A stretch of 37,642 bases of DNA, from NCBI GenBank assembly GCA_964609245.1, contig CAZSSB010000029.1, positions 1-37,642 on the forward strand. The letters are read 5' to 3'. The position numbers and the translations under genes are program-made. Under the pieces are notes generated by a model. It did not search any database, was not told the DNA's origin, and saw nothing but the letters and a program-made list of their open reading frames with translations. Shown in pieces: positions 1-7,945 of this stretch; the stretch's first letter is position 1; every line of letters starts with the position of its first letter. Origin of the DNA: JAFGCY01 sp964609245. GTDB taxonomy: Bacteria; 4484-113; JAFGCY01.

Positions 1-458
1 GGCCAGTGGGCGATGCCGCCGTGCGCGGCCGGGTCGTCGTAGGCCACCGTTTCGTCGTAGCGCTGGCCGATGGGGGTCAGGTCGCTGACGCCGACCAGAC
101 CGTCCTGGTTGAAGTCGCCCAGCATCCGCTCCGTCCAGCTGAAGGTGATCAGGGGCGGATCCTCGAAGAGAACGTCGCCGTGCAGGTCAAAGACCGCGTT
201 GGCCTCGCCACCCGGCGCCGCGGCCGGAACCCTGTCCGGGTCGATGCCGAGTCGATCGAACTCGGCCTGCAGCGTAGCCGCAAGCTCCGCCGCTGCGGGC
301 GCGGGCGAGTTGAGCGGTCCGTCCAGTGACTCGGCTTCGCCGCCACCCGCGCAGCCCGCGAGCAGCAGGGCCAGCAGCGCCAGCAGCCCGGTCAGGCCGG
401 CCAGTGGAGTGCGGCCGCCGGCCGCGTCATGCTTCGCGACAACGTAAGTTGCGCTCAT
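1..458 (-). CDS. Dockerin-like surface lipoprotein, N-terminal part (cut by window edge)
   Basis: Only the first 152 residues are in the window; the gene runs off the left edge. The start is the ATG at 458-456. The hydrophobic signal (about residues 19-35) ends in a textbook lipobox, LAGC, with C36 as the lipidated cysteine. A conserved module follows (FDRLGIDP, then AVFDL near 88-92) and one EF-hand-like dockerin loop at about 113-133 (GDFNQDGLVGVSDLTPI), whose acidic residues fall at loop positions 1, 3, 5 and 12. The same order is seen in the genes starting at 7767 and 12830, so this is the leftmost visible member of the paralogous cluster. The C-terminal head cannot be seen. Export and calcium binding are inferred from family features; the biological role is unknown. 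Confidence 0.85.
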   Translation of the reverse strand, partial: MSATYVVAKHDAAGGRTPLAGLTGLLALLALLLAGCAGGGEAESLDGPLNSPAPAAAELAATLQAEFDRLGIDPDRVPAAAPGGEANAVFDLHGDVLFEDPPLITFSWTERMLGDFNQDGLVGVSDLTPIGQRYDETVAYDDPAAHGGIAHW

Positions 459-498
459 ACCTACCCCCGGCGCGCTATCGGCGCAATGTATGCCCCAT

Positions 499-504
499 AT
501 TCTA
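499..504 (-). promoter_or_regulatory. Putative -10 element (TAGAAT)
   Basis: TAGAAT on the minus strand would start transcription near 492, giving a leader of about 33 bases for the lipoprotein gene starting at 458. No convincing -35 is visible. Confidence 0.4.
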
Positions 505-539
505 CCCGCCGAGCGGGAATCGGGCCGGGGTGCCCTGGA

Positions 540-2723
540 TCAGAGAATGCGTTCGGTGACCGTGTGCGCCGGGGGTTCCAGCTTCGGGTCGGGCACCACT
601 TCGGTCGCGGCGTGCTGGTAGTCCTCGCACGTCGTGACAGCTTCGAGTTCCCGGCACGCCACGGCCGTCAGTTCCAGATCGTCGTCCAGTACCTCCAGCG
701 GCGAGGCCCGCCAGCCGTACTGCCAGGGGTGGCCATAGGCGATGAACATCCCGTCGCCGATTTCCAGCTCGTCGATCATTCCGCCGATGTAGACCTCCGG
801 ACCGTTGAAGTACGTCCGGCGGAACAGGGTCGGCTCGCTGCCGTCGGTATTGATGCGCAGCAGGGCCTCATCGTAGCCCTGGCCGTCCACGACCGCGCCG
901 CCGACCGCCCAGATGGTGCCGTCACCGGCGGTCTCGGCGTCCAGCAGCCGCAGTCTGCCGGCCGGTGAGATCTGCCAGGCCAGTTCCCCGTCCGGGGTAA
1001 TGCCCAGCACCCGTGAGCTGGGTTCGTAGGTGCCGCCCCAGATGTCGCAGCGCAGCACGCACGCGATGCCGCCGCCTGGAGAAAGGACGATCTCCGTAGC
1101 ATCGTGTAGGCTCAGATCCTTGCAGATACGGATCCACTCAAGCTCGCCGTCCGGATAGAAGCTGGCCAGGCTGGGGTAGCCGTACTGCTCACCGTAGGGG
1201 CGGTAATCCGTACCCACCACAACGCCGCCCGCCTGCTCCACGGCCAGCGAGTAGACTTCCACGAACCCGTAGTAGCCACTGCCGGAGATGTAATCCTGCT
1301 GCCACGCCCGCTCCCAGAGCAGGCTGGCCTGGGCGTCCAGCCGCCTCAGCACCAGATTGCCCGGCGACGCGCGCTCCCGCGAGGCGATCAGGACGTCACC
1401 ACCGGGCAGCGCGGCGATCTGCGGCTCAGGGCCGGCACTCAGGCCGTACTCGTACTCGACGGTCAGGTGCTGTCCGGCCAGCTGCCGGCCGTCCTCGTCG
1501 ATGTTCAGCACCATCAGCGACTCGGCCCGGTGCGGGGCGTCGAGGGCCACAACCCAGATGGTCCCGTCCTCCGCGGCCGCCAGATGGCGGGGGTAGAAGT
1601 CCGTCGAAGGCGGCCAGAGGAAGTACCTGACCGTGCCGGCCGCGGGATCGTGCAGCGCCAGGCCGTACTGAGGAGGCTCGTCGGTCTTGCCGAAGGTAAG
1701 CAGGTGCGCCAGCCGTCCGTCGGCCAGCAGCGCCATGTCGAGAACCACGGTCGACACGGACTGGCCCTCACGCACGGGCATCAGCGCCTGGTGCCAGCCG
1801 GGCCGGGGATTCTCAAGCGTGAGCGGCAGCGAGCCCTGGCCGATGTACCAGTCGTCAAACTCCCCGTAGTAGCGGGCTAACGGCCGCAGGTAGAGATTGG
1901 CCGGCAGCACCGTGGGGAAGTCGTGGATCGAGTCGATCGCCTCCCAGAAGGGGTTTTCCACGTACAGGGTCTCGTTCAGGCTGTCGATCCTGACCTCGCA
2001 GTCCATGCGGTGAATTCGCGGCCCCTGACCGCTGTCCAGCAAACTGGCGTCGCGAGGAACCCAGCCGAGGTAGAACCGGTCGGCGCCATTAACGTTGAAC
2101 TGGAAATCATCGTAGCTGTAGATGACGTAGCCTTCGAGCCGCTCCTGCCAGTGCTGGGCGATCGGCGTGATATCGCCGATGTCGATCAGCCCGTCGTGAT
2201 TGCCGTCGACTCGCGCCAGCCGCCAGTTCAGCGCGCCGTCGCCAAGCGGATCGCCCGCCGGCCACCATGTAATGCCGTCGTGCAGCTCCGGCGGATCGTA
2301 CTCCACGCGCTCAAGCCAGTGCTGGGCGATCGGGGTCAGATCGGCGGCGGTGACCATTCCGTCCTGGTCGCAGTCGCCGGTGAACTGCTCGACCCAGGTG
2401 ATCACCAGCCGGTCCGGCGGCTCCGGCATGTCGCCACCCAGGTACTCGGCGGTGCGGTAGAGCGCGCGGCAATCCTCGCCCCAGACCACCCCGCCTGTCT
2501 GCCGGCCTTCGGCTGCCAGCCGCGCAAGCTCCGCCGTCAGCAACTGCTCCAGCTCGGCAGTATCAGGTGGCGGCGCCGCAACGGTATCAGCCTCGATGGT
2601 CTCCGCGCCCGTCGCGTTGCCGCCCGCGCAGGCCGCGCACAGCAGCACGGGAATCAGCAGCAGAAACAACATGGTAGCACGGATTGCGCGCCGCCGCCTG
2701 GAAGCGCTGTCTCGATCAAGCAT
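540..2723 (-). CDS. Exported dockerin-like protein with predicted seven-bladed propeller head (727 aa)
   Basis: The start is the ATG at 2723, with GGAGG six bases upstream. The N-terminus has a basic stretch, a hydrophobic core (19-30) and a Cys (C32) after Leu-Cys-Ala-Ala, an imperfect lipobox. Two dockerin-like loops lie at about 116-136 (GDCDQDGMVTAADLTPI) and 172-192 (DGNHDGLIDIGDITPI), separated by a roughly 35-residue insert that contains WWPAG and NWRLARVDG. From about residue 310 to the end I count seven degenerate repeats of a beta type (for example AAAEDGTIWVVALD and AALPGGDVLIASRE, each followed by a D-x-D/G-E-L-x-W turn), suggesting a seven-bladed propeller. It is a tandem paralogue of the next gene, which has exactly the same length. 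No catalytic motif is recognised; a cell-surface binding role is inference. Confidence 0.85.
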   Translation of the reverse strand: MLDRDSASRRRRAIRATMLFLLLIPVLLCAACAGGNATGAETIEADTVAAPPPDTAELEQLLTAELARLAAEGRQTGGVVWGEDCRALYRTAEYLGGDMPEPPDRLVITWVEQFTGDCDQDGMVTAADLTPIAQHWLERVEYDPPELHDGITWWPAGDPLGDGALNWRLARVDGNHDGLIDIGDITPIAQHWQERLEGYVIYSYDDFQFNVNGADRFYLGWVPRDASLLDSGQGPRIHRMDCEVRIDSLNETLYVENPFWEAIDSIHDFPTVLPANLYLRPLARYYGEFDDWYIGQGSLPLTLENPRPGWHQALMPVREGQSVSTVVLDMALLADGRLAHLLTFGKTDEPPQYGLALHDPAAGTVRYFLWPPSTDFYPRHLAAAEDGTIWVVALDAPHRAESLMVLNIDEDGRQLAGQHLTVEYEYGLSAGPEPQIAALPGGDVLIASRERASPGNLVLRRLDAQASLLWERAWQQDYISGSGYYGFVEVYSLAVEQAGGVVVGTDYRPYGEQYGYPSLASFYPDGELEWIRICKDLSLHDATEIVLSPGGGIACVLRCDIWGGTYEPSSRVLGITPDGELAWQISPAGRLRLLDAETAGDGTIWAVGGAVVDGQGYDEALLRINTDGSEPTLFRRTYFNGPEVYIGGMIDELEIGDGMFIAYGHPWQYGWRASPLEVLDDDLELTAVACRELEAVTTCEDYQHAATEVVPDPKLEPPAHTVTERIL

Positions 2724-2737
2724 CCCCGACCTCCACC

Positions 2738-2753
2738 GGGACCAGCAGGTCCC
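2738..2753 (-). promoter_or_regulatory. Leader inverted repeat upstream of a Shine-Dalgarno site
   Basis: GGGACC and GGTCCC are separated by four bases. The repeat lies between the putative transcription start (near 2763) and the GGAGG ribosome site (2734-2730) of the gene starting at 2723. It could form a short leader hairpin; a regulatory role is inference. Confidence 0.35.
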
Positions 2754-2769
2754 GCAGCTTTACCCCACG

Positions 2770-2775
2770 TCTATA
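2770..2775 (-). promoter_or_regulatory. Putative -10 element (TATAGA)
   Basis: This minus-strand hexamer would give a 39-base leader for the gene starting at 2723. The paralogue starting at 5000 has an aligned but weaker hexamer (TTTACA, 5052-5047) giving the same leader length, so the upstream region appears to have been duplicated with the gene. Confidence 0.35.
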
Positions 2776-2816
2776 AGAGCCGCCGGGGCCCGAGATTGTT
2801 CCCGTCCGGTGTCGGG

Positions 2817-5000
2817 TTAGAACACGCGCTCGGTGACGGCGGTCCACCAGCTGCTCTCAGCAGGTGGGCCGGACGGCTCTGCTGCCGACAGGCTGATCGA
2901 ATACTCCTCGTGCATGCTGCTGACCTCGGTTTCCCGGCATCCGGTCTCGCTCAGCTGCAGCACGGGGGCGAGAGTCTCCAGCTCGGAGCCCTCCCAGTCG
3001 TAGGCGTTGGCGTGCCCCCCAGCGGCGATGAACATGCTGCTGCCCAGCTCCAGCTCATCGATATCCCCCGTGACGTACTTCTCCGGCACAGCGCATGGGT
3101 AGAGCCGGCGATACAGGGTGGCGGCGCTGCCATCTGAGTTCAGCCGCAGCAGTGCGGTTTTGATGCCCCCGCTCTCCGCCTCGATCGAGCCTGCGGCCCA
3201 GATGGTGCCGTCCGCGGCGACCCCGGCATCCAGCAGTCGCACGTGGGCAGCCGGCGTCAGCTGCCAGGCCAGCTCCCCATCCGGCGTGATGCCCGCGAGC
3301 CTGGAGGCAGCGTTGTACTCAGGCCCGTAGCTGCCGGCCCAAAGCACGCAGGCGAAACGGCCGTCAGGTGTCTCAACAATCTCGGAGACGCTGTGACTGT
3401 GCAGCTCATCGAACATCCGGATCCACAGCAGTTCGCCAGCTTGATCGAAGCTGGCCAGGCCGGGAAGGTCCTGGGTCCCCCCGATGGGGCAGTATGTTCC
3501 GCCGACCAGGATGCTCCCGTCCTGAGCCACCCGCAGCGCGTTGACCTCGAACCCGTAGAACGAGCTGCTGGGGTAGTATTGTTCGGTCCAGGCGTGCTCC
3601 CAAAGCACGCTGCCCTGGGCGTCGAACCGCCGCAGCACTAGGTCGCCGCGATACCCGCCCTCGGCCGAGGCGATGAGCACGCCGCCATCGGGCAGCGCCG
3701 CGAGCTGCGGATCGCAGTGGACGCGCAGCCCGTCCTCATCCTCTCTGAACAACCGCACGCCGGCCAGCAGGTTGCCCTCTTTGTCAAGCCTGAGCAGCAG
3801 CAGACTTGCGGCGTAGTCACACTCATCGATGGCTGCCACCCAGATGGTGCCGTCCGCTGCGGGGGAGACGTGTCGGGGATAGAAGCTGGTCGACGCGGGC
3901 CAGACGAAGCACTGCATGGCGCCATCCACCGGGTCGAGCAGCGCCAGGCCGTATTGCGCGGGCTCGTCATAGGGTGTGTAGCAGCTGAGGAGCTCCACAA
4001 GTGACCCATCGGTAGCCAGAGCCAGATCGATGGTGTATGTGCGTACCGACTCCCCGTCGCGCTCCAGCCACAGTAGCACCTGCCACGCGGGGCAGGGATT
4101 CTCCAGCGTGAGCGGCAGCGAGCCCTGACCGATCCACCAGTCATCGAAATCGCCGGAGTATTCCGCGACCGGTCGCAGATACAGGCTTGCCGGCAGCACC
4201 GACTGGTACCCGTTCACCGCGTACGACCAAGCGCTATCGGCGCTCTCCAGGTGCAGGTCCTCGTTCATGCTGAGGAAGCTCACTTCGAACTCCACGCGGT
4301 GGATCCGCGGTCCCTGGCCGCTGTCCAGCAGGCTCGCCGCGCGTTGGACCATGCCGAGGAAAAACCGGTCGGAACCGTTCCCATTGAACTTGAAGTCGTC
4401 GTAGCTGTAGATCGAGTAACCCTCGATCCGCTGGTTCCAGTGCTGGGCGATCGGCGTGATGTCGCCGATGTCGATCAGCCCGTCGTGGTTGCCGTCGATC
4501 CGTGCCAGCCGCCAGTTCAGCGCGCCCTCTCCGAGTGGATCGCCGCTGGGCCACCAGCTGATGCCGTCGTGCAGTTCCGGCGGATCGTATTCCACGCGCT
4601 CAAGCCAGTGCTGGGCGATCGGGGTCAGATCGGCGGCGGTGACCATACCGTCCATATCGCAGTCGCCGGTGAACTGCTCCACCCAGGTGATCACCAGCCG
4701 GTCCGGCGGCACCGGCCAGTTCGCGCCCTGATACTCGGCCGTGCTGTACAGCGCGCGGCAGTCCTCGCCCCAGGCCACACCGCTTGCCTGCCGGTCCGCT
4801 GCCGCCAGCCGCGCGAGCTCCGCTGTCAGTAGCCAGTCAAGCTCGGCGGCGGATGGTGGTTGATCCCCGGTCGCGTTTTGCGCGATGTTGGCAGTACCAG
4901 ACGCTTCCCGGCCCGCGCAGGATGCGCACAGCAGCAGGGAAATCAGCAGCAGAAACCACATCGCGCGCTGCGCTCTGGAATCGAGACTATGATCAGACAC
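2817..5000 (-). CDS. Exported dockerin-like protein with predicted seven-bladed propeller head (727 aa), tandem paralogue
   Basis: The start is the GTG at 5000, with a G-rich ribosome site (GGGGGTGG) six bases upstream. The ATG at codon 14 is an alternative but has no ribosome site. The hydrophobic segment (14-24) is followed by C28 after Cys-Ala-Ser. Dockerin-like loops lie at about 111-131 and 168-188 and are nearly identical in DNA to those of the neighbour at 540-2723, while the propeller part has diverged much more. The C-terminal half carries the same seven degenerate beta repeats (for example SPAADGTIWVAAID and AALPDGGVLIASAE). The upstream region, leader length and protein length all match the neighbour, so the pair is a tandem duplication. 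Function is unknown; a surface-exposed binding protein is the likeliest inference. Confidence 0.85.
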   Translation of the reverse strand: MSDHSLDSRAQRAMWFLLLISLLLCASCAGREASGTANIAQNATGDQPPSAAELDWLLTAELARLAAADRQASGVAWGEDCRALYSTAEYQGANWPVPPDRLVITWVEQFTGDCDMDGMVTAADLTPIAQHWLERVEYDPPELHDGISWWPSGDPLGEGALNWRLARIDGNHDGLIDIGDITPIAQHWNQRIEGYSIYSYDDFKFNGNGSDRFFLGMVQRAASLLDSGQGPRIHRVEFEVSFLSMNEDLHLESADSAWSYAVNGYQSVLPASLYLRPVAEYSGDFDDWWIGQGSLPLTLENPCPAWQVLLWLERDGESVRTYTIDLALATDGSLVELLSCYTPYDEPAQYGLALLDPVDGAMQCFVWPASTSFYPRHVSPAADGTIWVAAIDECDYAASLLLLRLDKEGNLLAGVRLFREDEDGLRVHCDPQLAALPDGGVLIASAEGGYRGDLVLRRFDAQGSVLWEHAWTEQYYPSSSFYGFEVNALRVAQDGSILVGGTYCPIGGTQDLPGLASFDQAGELLWIRMFDELHSHSVSEIVETPDGRFACVLWAGSYGPEYNAASRLAGITPDGELAWQLTPAAHVRLLDAGVAADGTIWAAGSIEAESGGIKTALLRLNSDGSAATLYRRLYPCAVPEKYVTGDIDELELGSSMFIAAGGHANAYDWEGSELETLAPVLQLSETGCRETEVSSMHEEYSISLSAAEPSGPPAESSWWTAVTERVF

Positions 5001-5136
5001 TCCGGACCACCCCCATGTTAAGAATGGTCCAGCAACTTCCCCTACGTGTAAAGGAGCGCGCCGGACGACCGGAAGTTACCGCGCCGTGCCGGAATGCGCC
5101 AGGTCTGCGCCGATCCCGCCGCGCGTTGCCTCGTCG

Positions 5137-7767
5137 CTAGTAGTAGATCGCGTATTTCACATCCGTGTCGTTGTAGTCCATGTAGCAGACCGCCGGGTGG
5201 CCGTCGATCTCAAGCAGCTGGCAGGGCACCTTGATCCCCACGCCATCGTCGACGAGGTCCAGGTCCGCGGGCCAGGCGTCGCCACTGGCATCCTCGGAGC
5301 GGGTGTACTCCAGGCTGTAGCGGTGATAGGCGGCCATGGCGATCGCGGGCCGGCCGTCGATCACGCCGATCGAGCTGTGGGCCACGTGGCTGGCCAACTC
5401 CGGCGAGATCGCCAGCGGCGGGTCGGGCCAGCTCAGCGCGTAGGGGCTGTCGCTGGCCATGTAGTACAGGAAGCAGCCCTCGCCGGCGGCCAGCTCGCCG
5501 ACGAAAGAGACAGCCGGCAGGCCGCCCAGCACGACCAGCGACAGTCCGTCGATCACCTCGGAGTCCGCCGCGCCGTCATAGGTGACGATCTCCTCGGGCG
5601 TGTCCCAGCTGATTCCGTCCACGTCCATCGCGCGGGCGATGCGGACGCCGCCGGCGTAGCCGTAGGGATCCAGCGTCACGTCGAAGGCGATGTAGCTGAT
5701 CACCGGAATCTGCGTGTCGTCGCCCACAAGTGTCAGCTGCACGTCCTCGATGACCTTGGCCTGGTCGATCTCCTTCCAGGCTGAGACCGTCCAGGAGTCG
5801 CCCAGTTCGTCGAGGGCGCGGAAGTAGCAGAGGATGCGCCCGCCGCCGACGTCAGAGTTGGAGTTGCAGGCGATCGCCGGCCGGCCGTTGACCACCGCGA
5901 GGCTGGCATTGGCGCCGATGCGGCCGTCGAGCAGCCTGGTCAGCCCCTGTGGCTCGCCCCAGGCCGTGCCCTGCGCGTCGGTGGCGCGGATGTACATCTG
6001 CCGCTGGCCGATGAAGTCGTGGTTGTCGTAGTAGGCGATCGCCGGGTGGCCGGCGACCACGGCCAGGCTGCAGTCCGGCCCGCGCTGCTGCGGGGAGCCA
6101 TCGCCCTCCTGGCCACCGCCGTCCACCATCAGGGGCTCGCCCCATTGCCGCCCATCGCTGTCCAGCGCCCGAATGTACCACATCTGCTGATCGGGGCGGT
6201 CGCCGTGCTCGTAGTAGACGACGGCCGGGTTGCCGTCGATGACCGCCAGGCTGAGATAGCGGCCGAAGTCGCCGTCGTGGGCCAGCGTGGTGGTCCACCA
6301 GCCGTGGCTCGTTACCGTCAATTCCGCGGTGGCGGTTGCTCCCTGGTCGTCGGTGATCCGCACGGCCGGGAAGTGCGAGCCGATGCTGTCGTAAAGGTAG
6401 CTGGCCGTGGCCTGGTCAGCGGTGTCGAGTTCGAAGACGCGGTCGCCGTCGAGATCCCACTCCCAGCGCTCGATGGTGCCGTCCAGGTCACTGCTGGCGC
6501 TGGCGTCGAAATGCACGGTCAGGGGGGTGTCGCCGCTGAGCACGTCGGCCTCAAGTACCGCCTCCGGCGGGTCGTTGACCGTGATCATCACGGTGTCGGT
6601 GTCGCTGCCGCCGAGGCTGTCCGTGACCCGCACCCGGGCGGTGTATTCGCCGCCGCTGGTGTAGATGTAGCTGATCGCGAAGTCGGTGCCACTGTCCACG
6701 TCGTATGTCTCGTCGTCGTGCCAGTCCCACTCGTAGTTGGGTACCGCGCCCTCCGGGATCCCGCTGCCGCTGGCGTTGAAGTAGACCGTCAGCGGCGCGT
6801 CGCCGCTGAGCGGCGCTGCCACCACGTTGGCCACCAGTTCGAGGGGCGGCGGGGTGAACTCGGTCGAGGCCGGGTTGGAGGCCGGGCCCTCGGACTCGTC
6901 CGCGCTGTCATAGGGTGTGACGTAGTACACGTACTCGCCGTCGACGCTGAATTCATCGAGCCAGCCGTAACGCAGCGGGCGGAAAGGGTCGGGCGTCGAC
7001 TGCCCGGCGGGGAAGGTGGCGTCGCGCGCGACCAGCAGCGGCTGCTCATCGTCCTCCGGGTCGGGCACCGGCGTGAACTCCTCCTCGCCGGGTCCGCGGC
7101 GGTAGACACGGTAGCCGCTAAGCTGCTCGTTCCAGTGCACGGCGATCGGCGTGATGTCGCTGATGTTGATCTCGCCGTCGGCGATGCCGTCGACCCGCGC
7201 CAGCCGCCAGTTGGCGGCGCCGGAGTCCGCGGCCGGCGGGTCCCCCTCGGGCACGTCGCCGTCGTCGTCCGGGTTGCCGCTGGGCCAGTGGGCGATCCCG
7301 CCATGGTACATCGCCCCGTCGTAGCCCACACTGGCCAGATAGTTGACCCCCAGCGGCGTCAGGTCGGTGACGCCGACCACGCCGTCGAGGTTGTAGTCGC
7401 CGACGTGGCGCTCGGTCCAGATGAGCTGCACGCCGGTCGGCGGCTCACCGCCCGGCCCGTCTGGGTCGATCAGCATCGCGGCGAGGTCGAAGACCTCGTT
7501 GCCGATCGAGGGCGCCGCGGTGGGTTTCTTGTCCGGGTCGACGCCCAGCCGCTCAAGCTCAGCCGCAAGCAGTTCCTCGAGCTGGCCCGCGTCCGGTGTG
7601 CCATCGGGCCCAAGCAGCAGCGGGGGGTCCGCACCGGCCGGCCCGGGGCTGAGATCCCCGCCGCAGCCCATCAGGGCCGGCGGCAGCGCGAGTGCCAGCA
7701 GCATGACTGCCACGTTGATTGAAAACGAGCCGCGAATAGCGGGCGCGATCCTGCCTACACTGCCCAT
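5137..7767 (-). CDS. Lipoprotein: dockerin-like loops, two PKD domains, predicted seven-bladed propeller (876 aa)
   Basis: The start is the ATG at 7767, with GGAGG seven bases upstream. The signal peptide ends in a lipobox, LMGC (C35). The module LERLGVDP and EVFDL (72-95) precedes two dockerin-like loops at about 123-142 and 192-212, followed by GYRVYRR. Two PKD domains follow (about 309-398 and 401-486); the second has the typical WEWDLDGD core and both begin with the SGDxPLTV strand. From about 488 to the end the motif SLAVVxGxPAIAYYD occurs seven times at 40-60 residue spacing, the last copy truncated after VKYAIYY, as expected for a propeller closed by its first strand. This repeat type is shared with the next gene at 7946-9454. 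Extracytoplasmic location is well supported; ligand and role are unknown. Confidence 0.88.
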   Translation of the reverse strand: MGSVGRIAPAIRGSFSINVAVMLLALALPPALMGCGGDLSPGPAGADPPLLLGPDGTPDAGQLEELLAAELERLGVDPDKKPTAAPSIGNEVFDLAAMLIDPDGPGGEPPTGVQLIWTERHVGDYNLDGVVGVTDLTPLGVNYLASVGYDGAMYHGGIAHWPSGNPDDDGDVPEGDPPAADSGAANWRLARVDGIADGEINISDITPIAVHWNEQLSGYRVYRRGPGEEEFTPVPDPEDDEQPLLVARDATFPAGQSTPDPFRPLRYGWLDEFSVDGEYVYYVTPYDSADESEGPASNPASTEFTPPPLELVANVVAAPLSGDAPLTVYFNASGSGIPEGAVPNYEWDWHDDETYDVDSGTDFAISYIYTSGGEYTARVRVTDSLGGSDTDTVMITVNDPPEAVLEADVLSGDTPLTVHFDASASSDLDGTIERWEWDLDGDRVFELDTADQATASYLYDSIGSHFPAVRITDDQGATATAELTVTSHGWWTTTLAHDGDFGRYLSLAVIDGNPAVVYYEHGDRPDQQMWYIRALDSDGRQWGEPLMVDGGGQEGDGSPQQRGPDCSLAVVAGHPAIAYYDNHDFIGQRQMYIRATDAQGTAWGEPQGLTRLLDGRIGANASLAVVNGRPAIACNSNSDVGGGRILCYFRALDELGDSWTVSAWKEIDQAKVIEDVQLTLVGDDTQIPVISYIAFDVTLDPYGYAGGVRIARAMDVDGISWDTPEEIVTYDGAADSEVIDGLSLVVLGGLPAVSFVGELAAGEGCFLYYMASDSPYALSWPDPPLAISPELASHVAHSSIGVIDGRPAIAMAAYHRYSLEYTRSEDASGDAWPADLDLVDDGVGIKVPCQLLEIDGHPAVCYMDYNDTDVKYAIYY

Positions 7768-7891
7768 GAATAGCCTCCCTCAGCCGGTGCGCAGTGCCTG
7801 CGCAGCCGCTGGTACTGACCGGTAGCTACACTTATTGTTCCACGGGGACGCCCTGGCTGCAAGCGTGGCGCGGCAGAAGTGGTTCAGGCCG

Positions 7892-7922
7892 GAGCCGCCC
7901 GGCCAGCAAGGCCGGACGGCTC
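7892..7922 (-). terminator. Strong inverted repeat downstream of the gene ending at 7946
   Basis: A 13-bp stem (GAGCCGTCCGGCC with GGCCGGGCGGCTC, one G-T wobble) encloses a five-base loop, 24 bases beyond the stop codon. There is no T-run after it on the minus strand, so it may be a 3-prime stabilising hairpin or a factor-dependent stop rather than a classical intrinsic terminator. Confidence 0.45.
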
Positions 7923-7945
7923 GTCAGTCCCTGTTCAGTGCTGCG

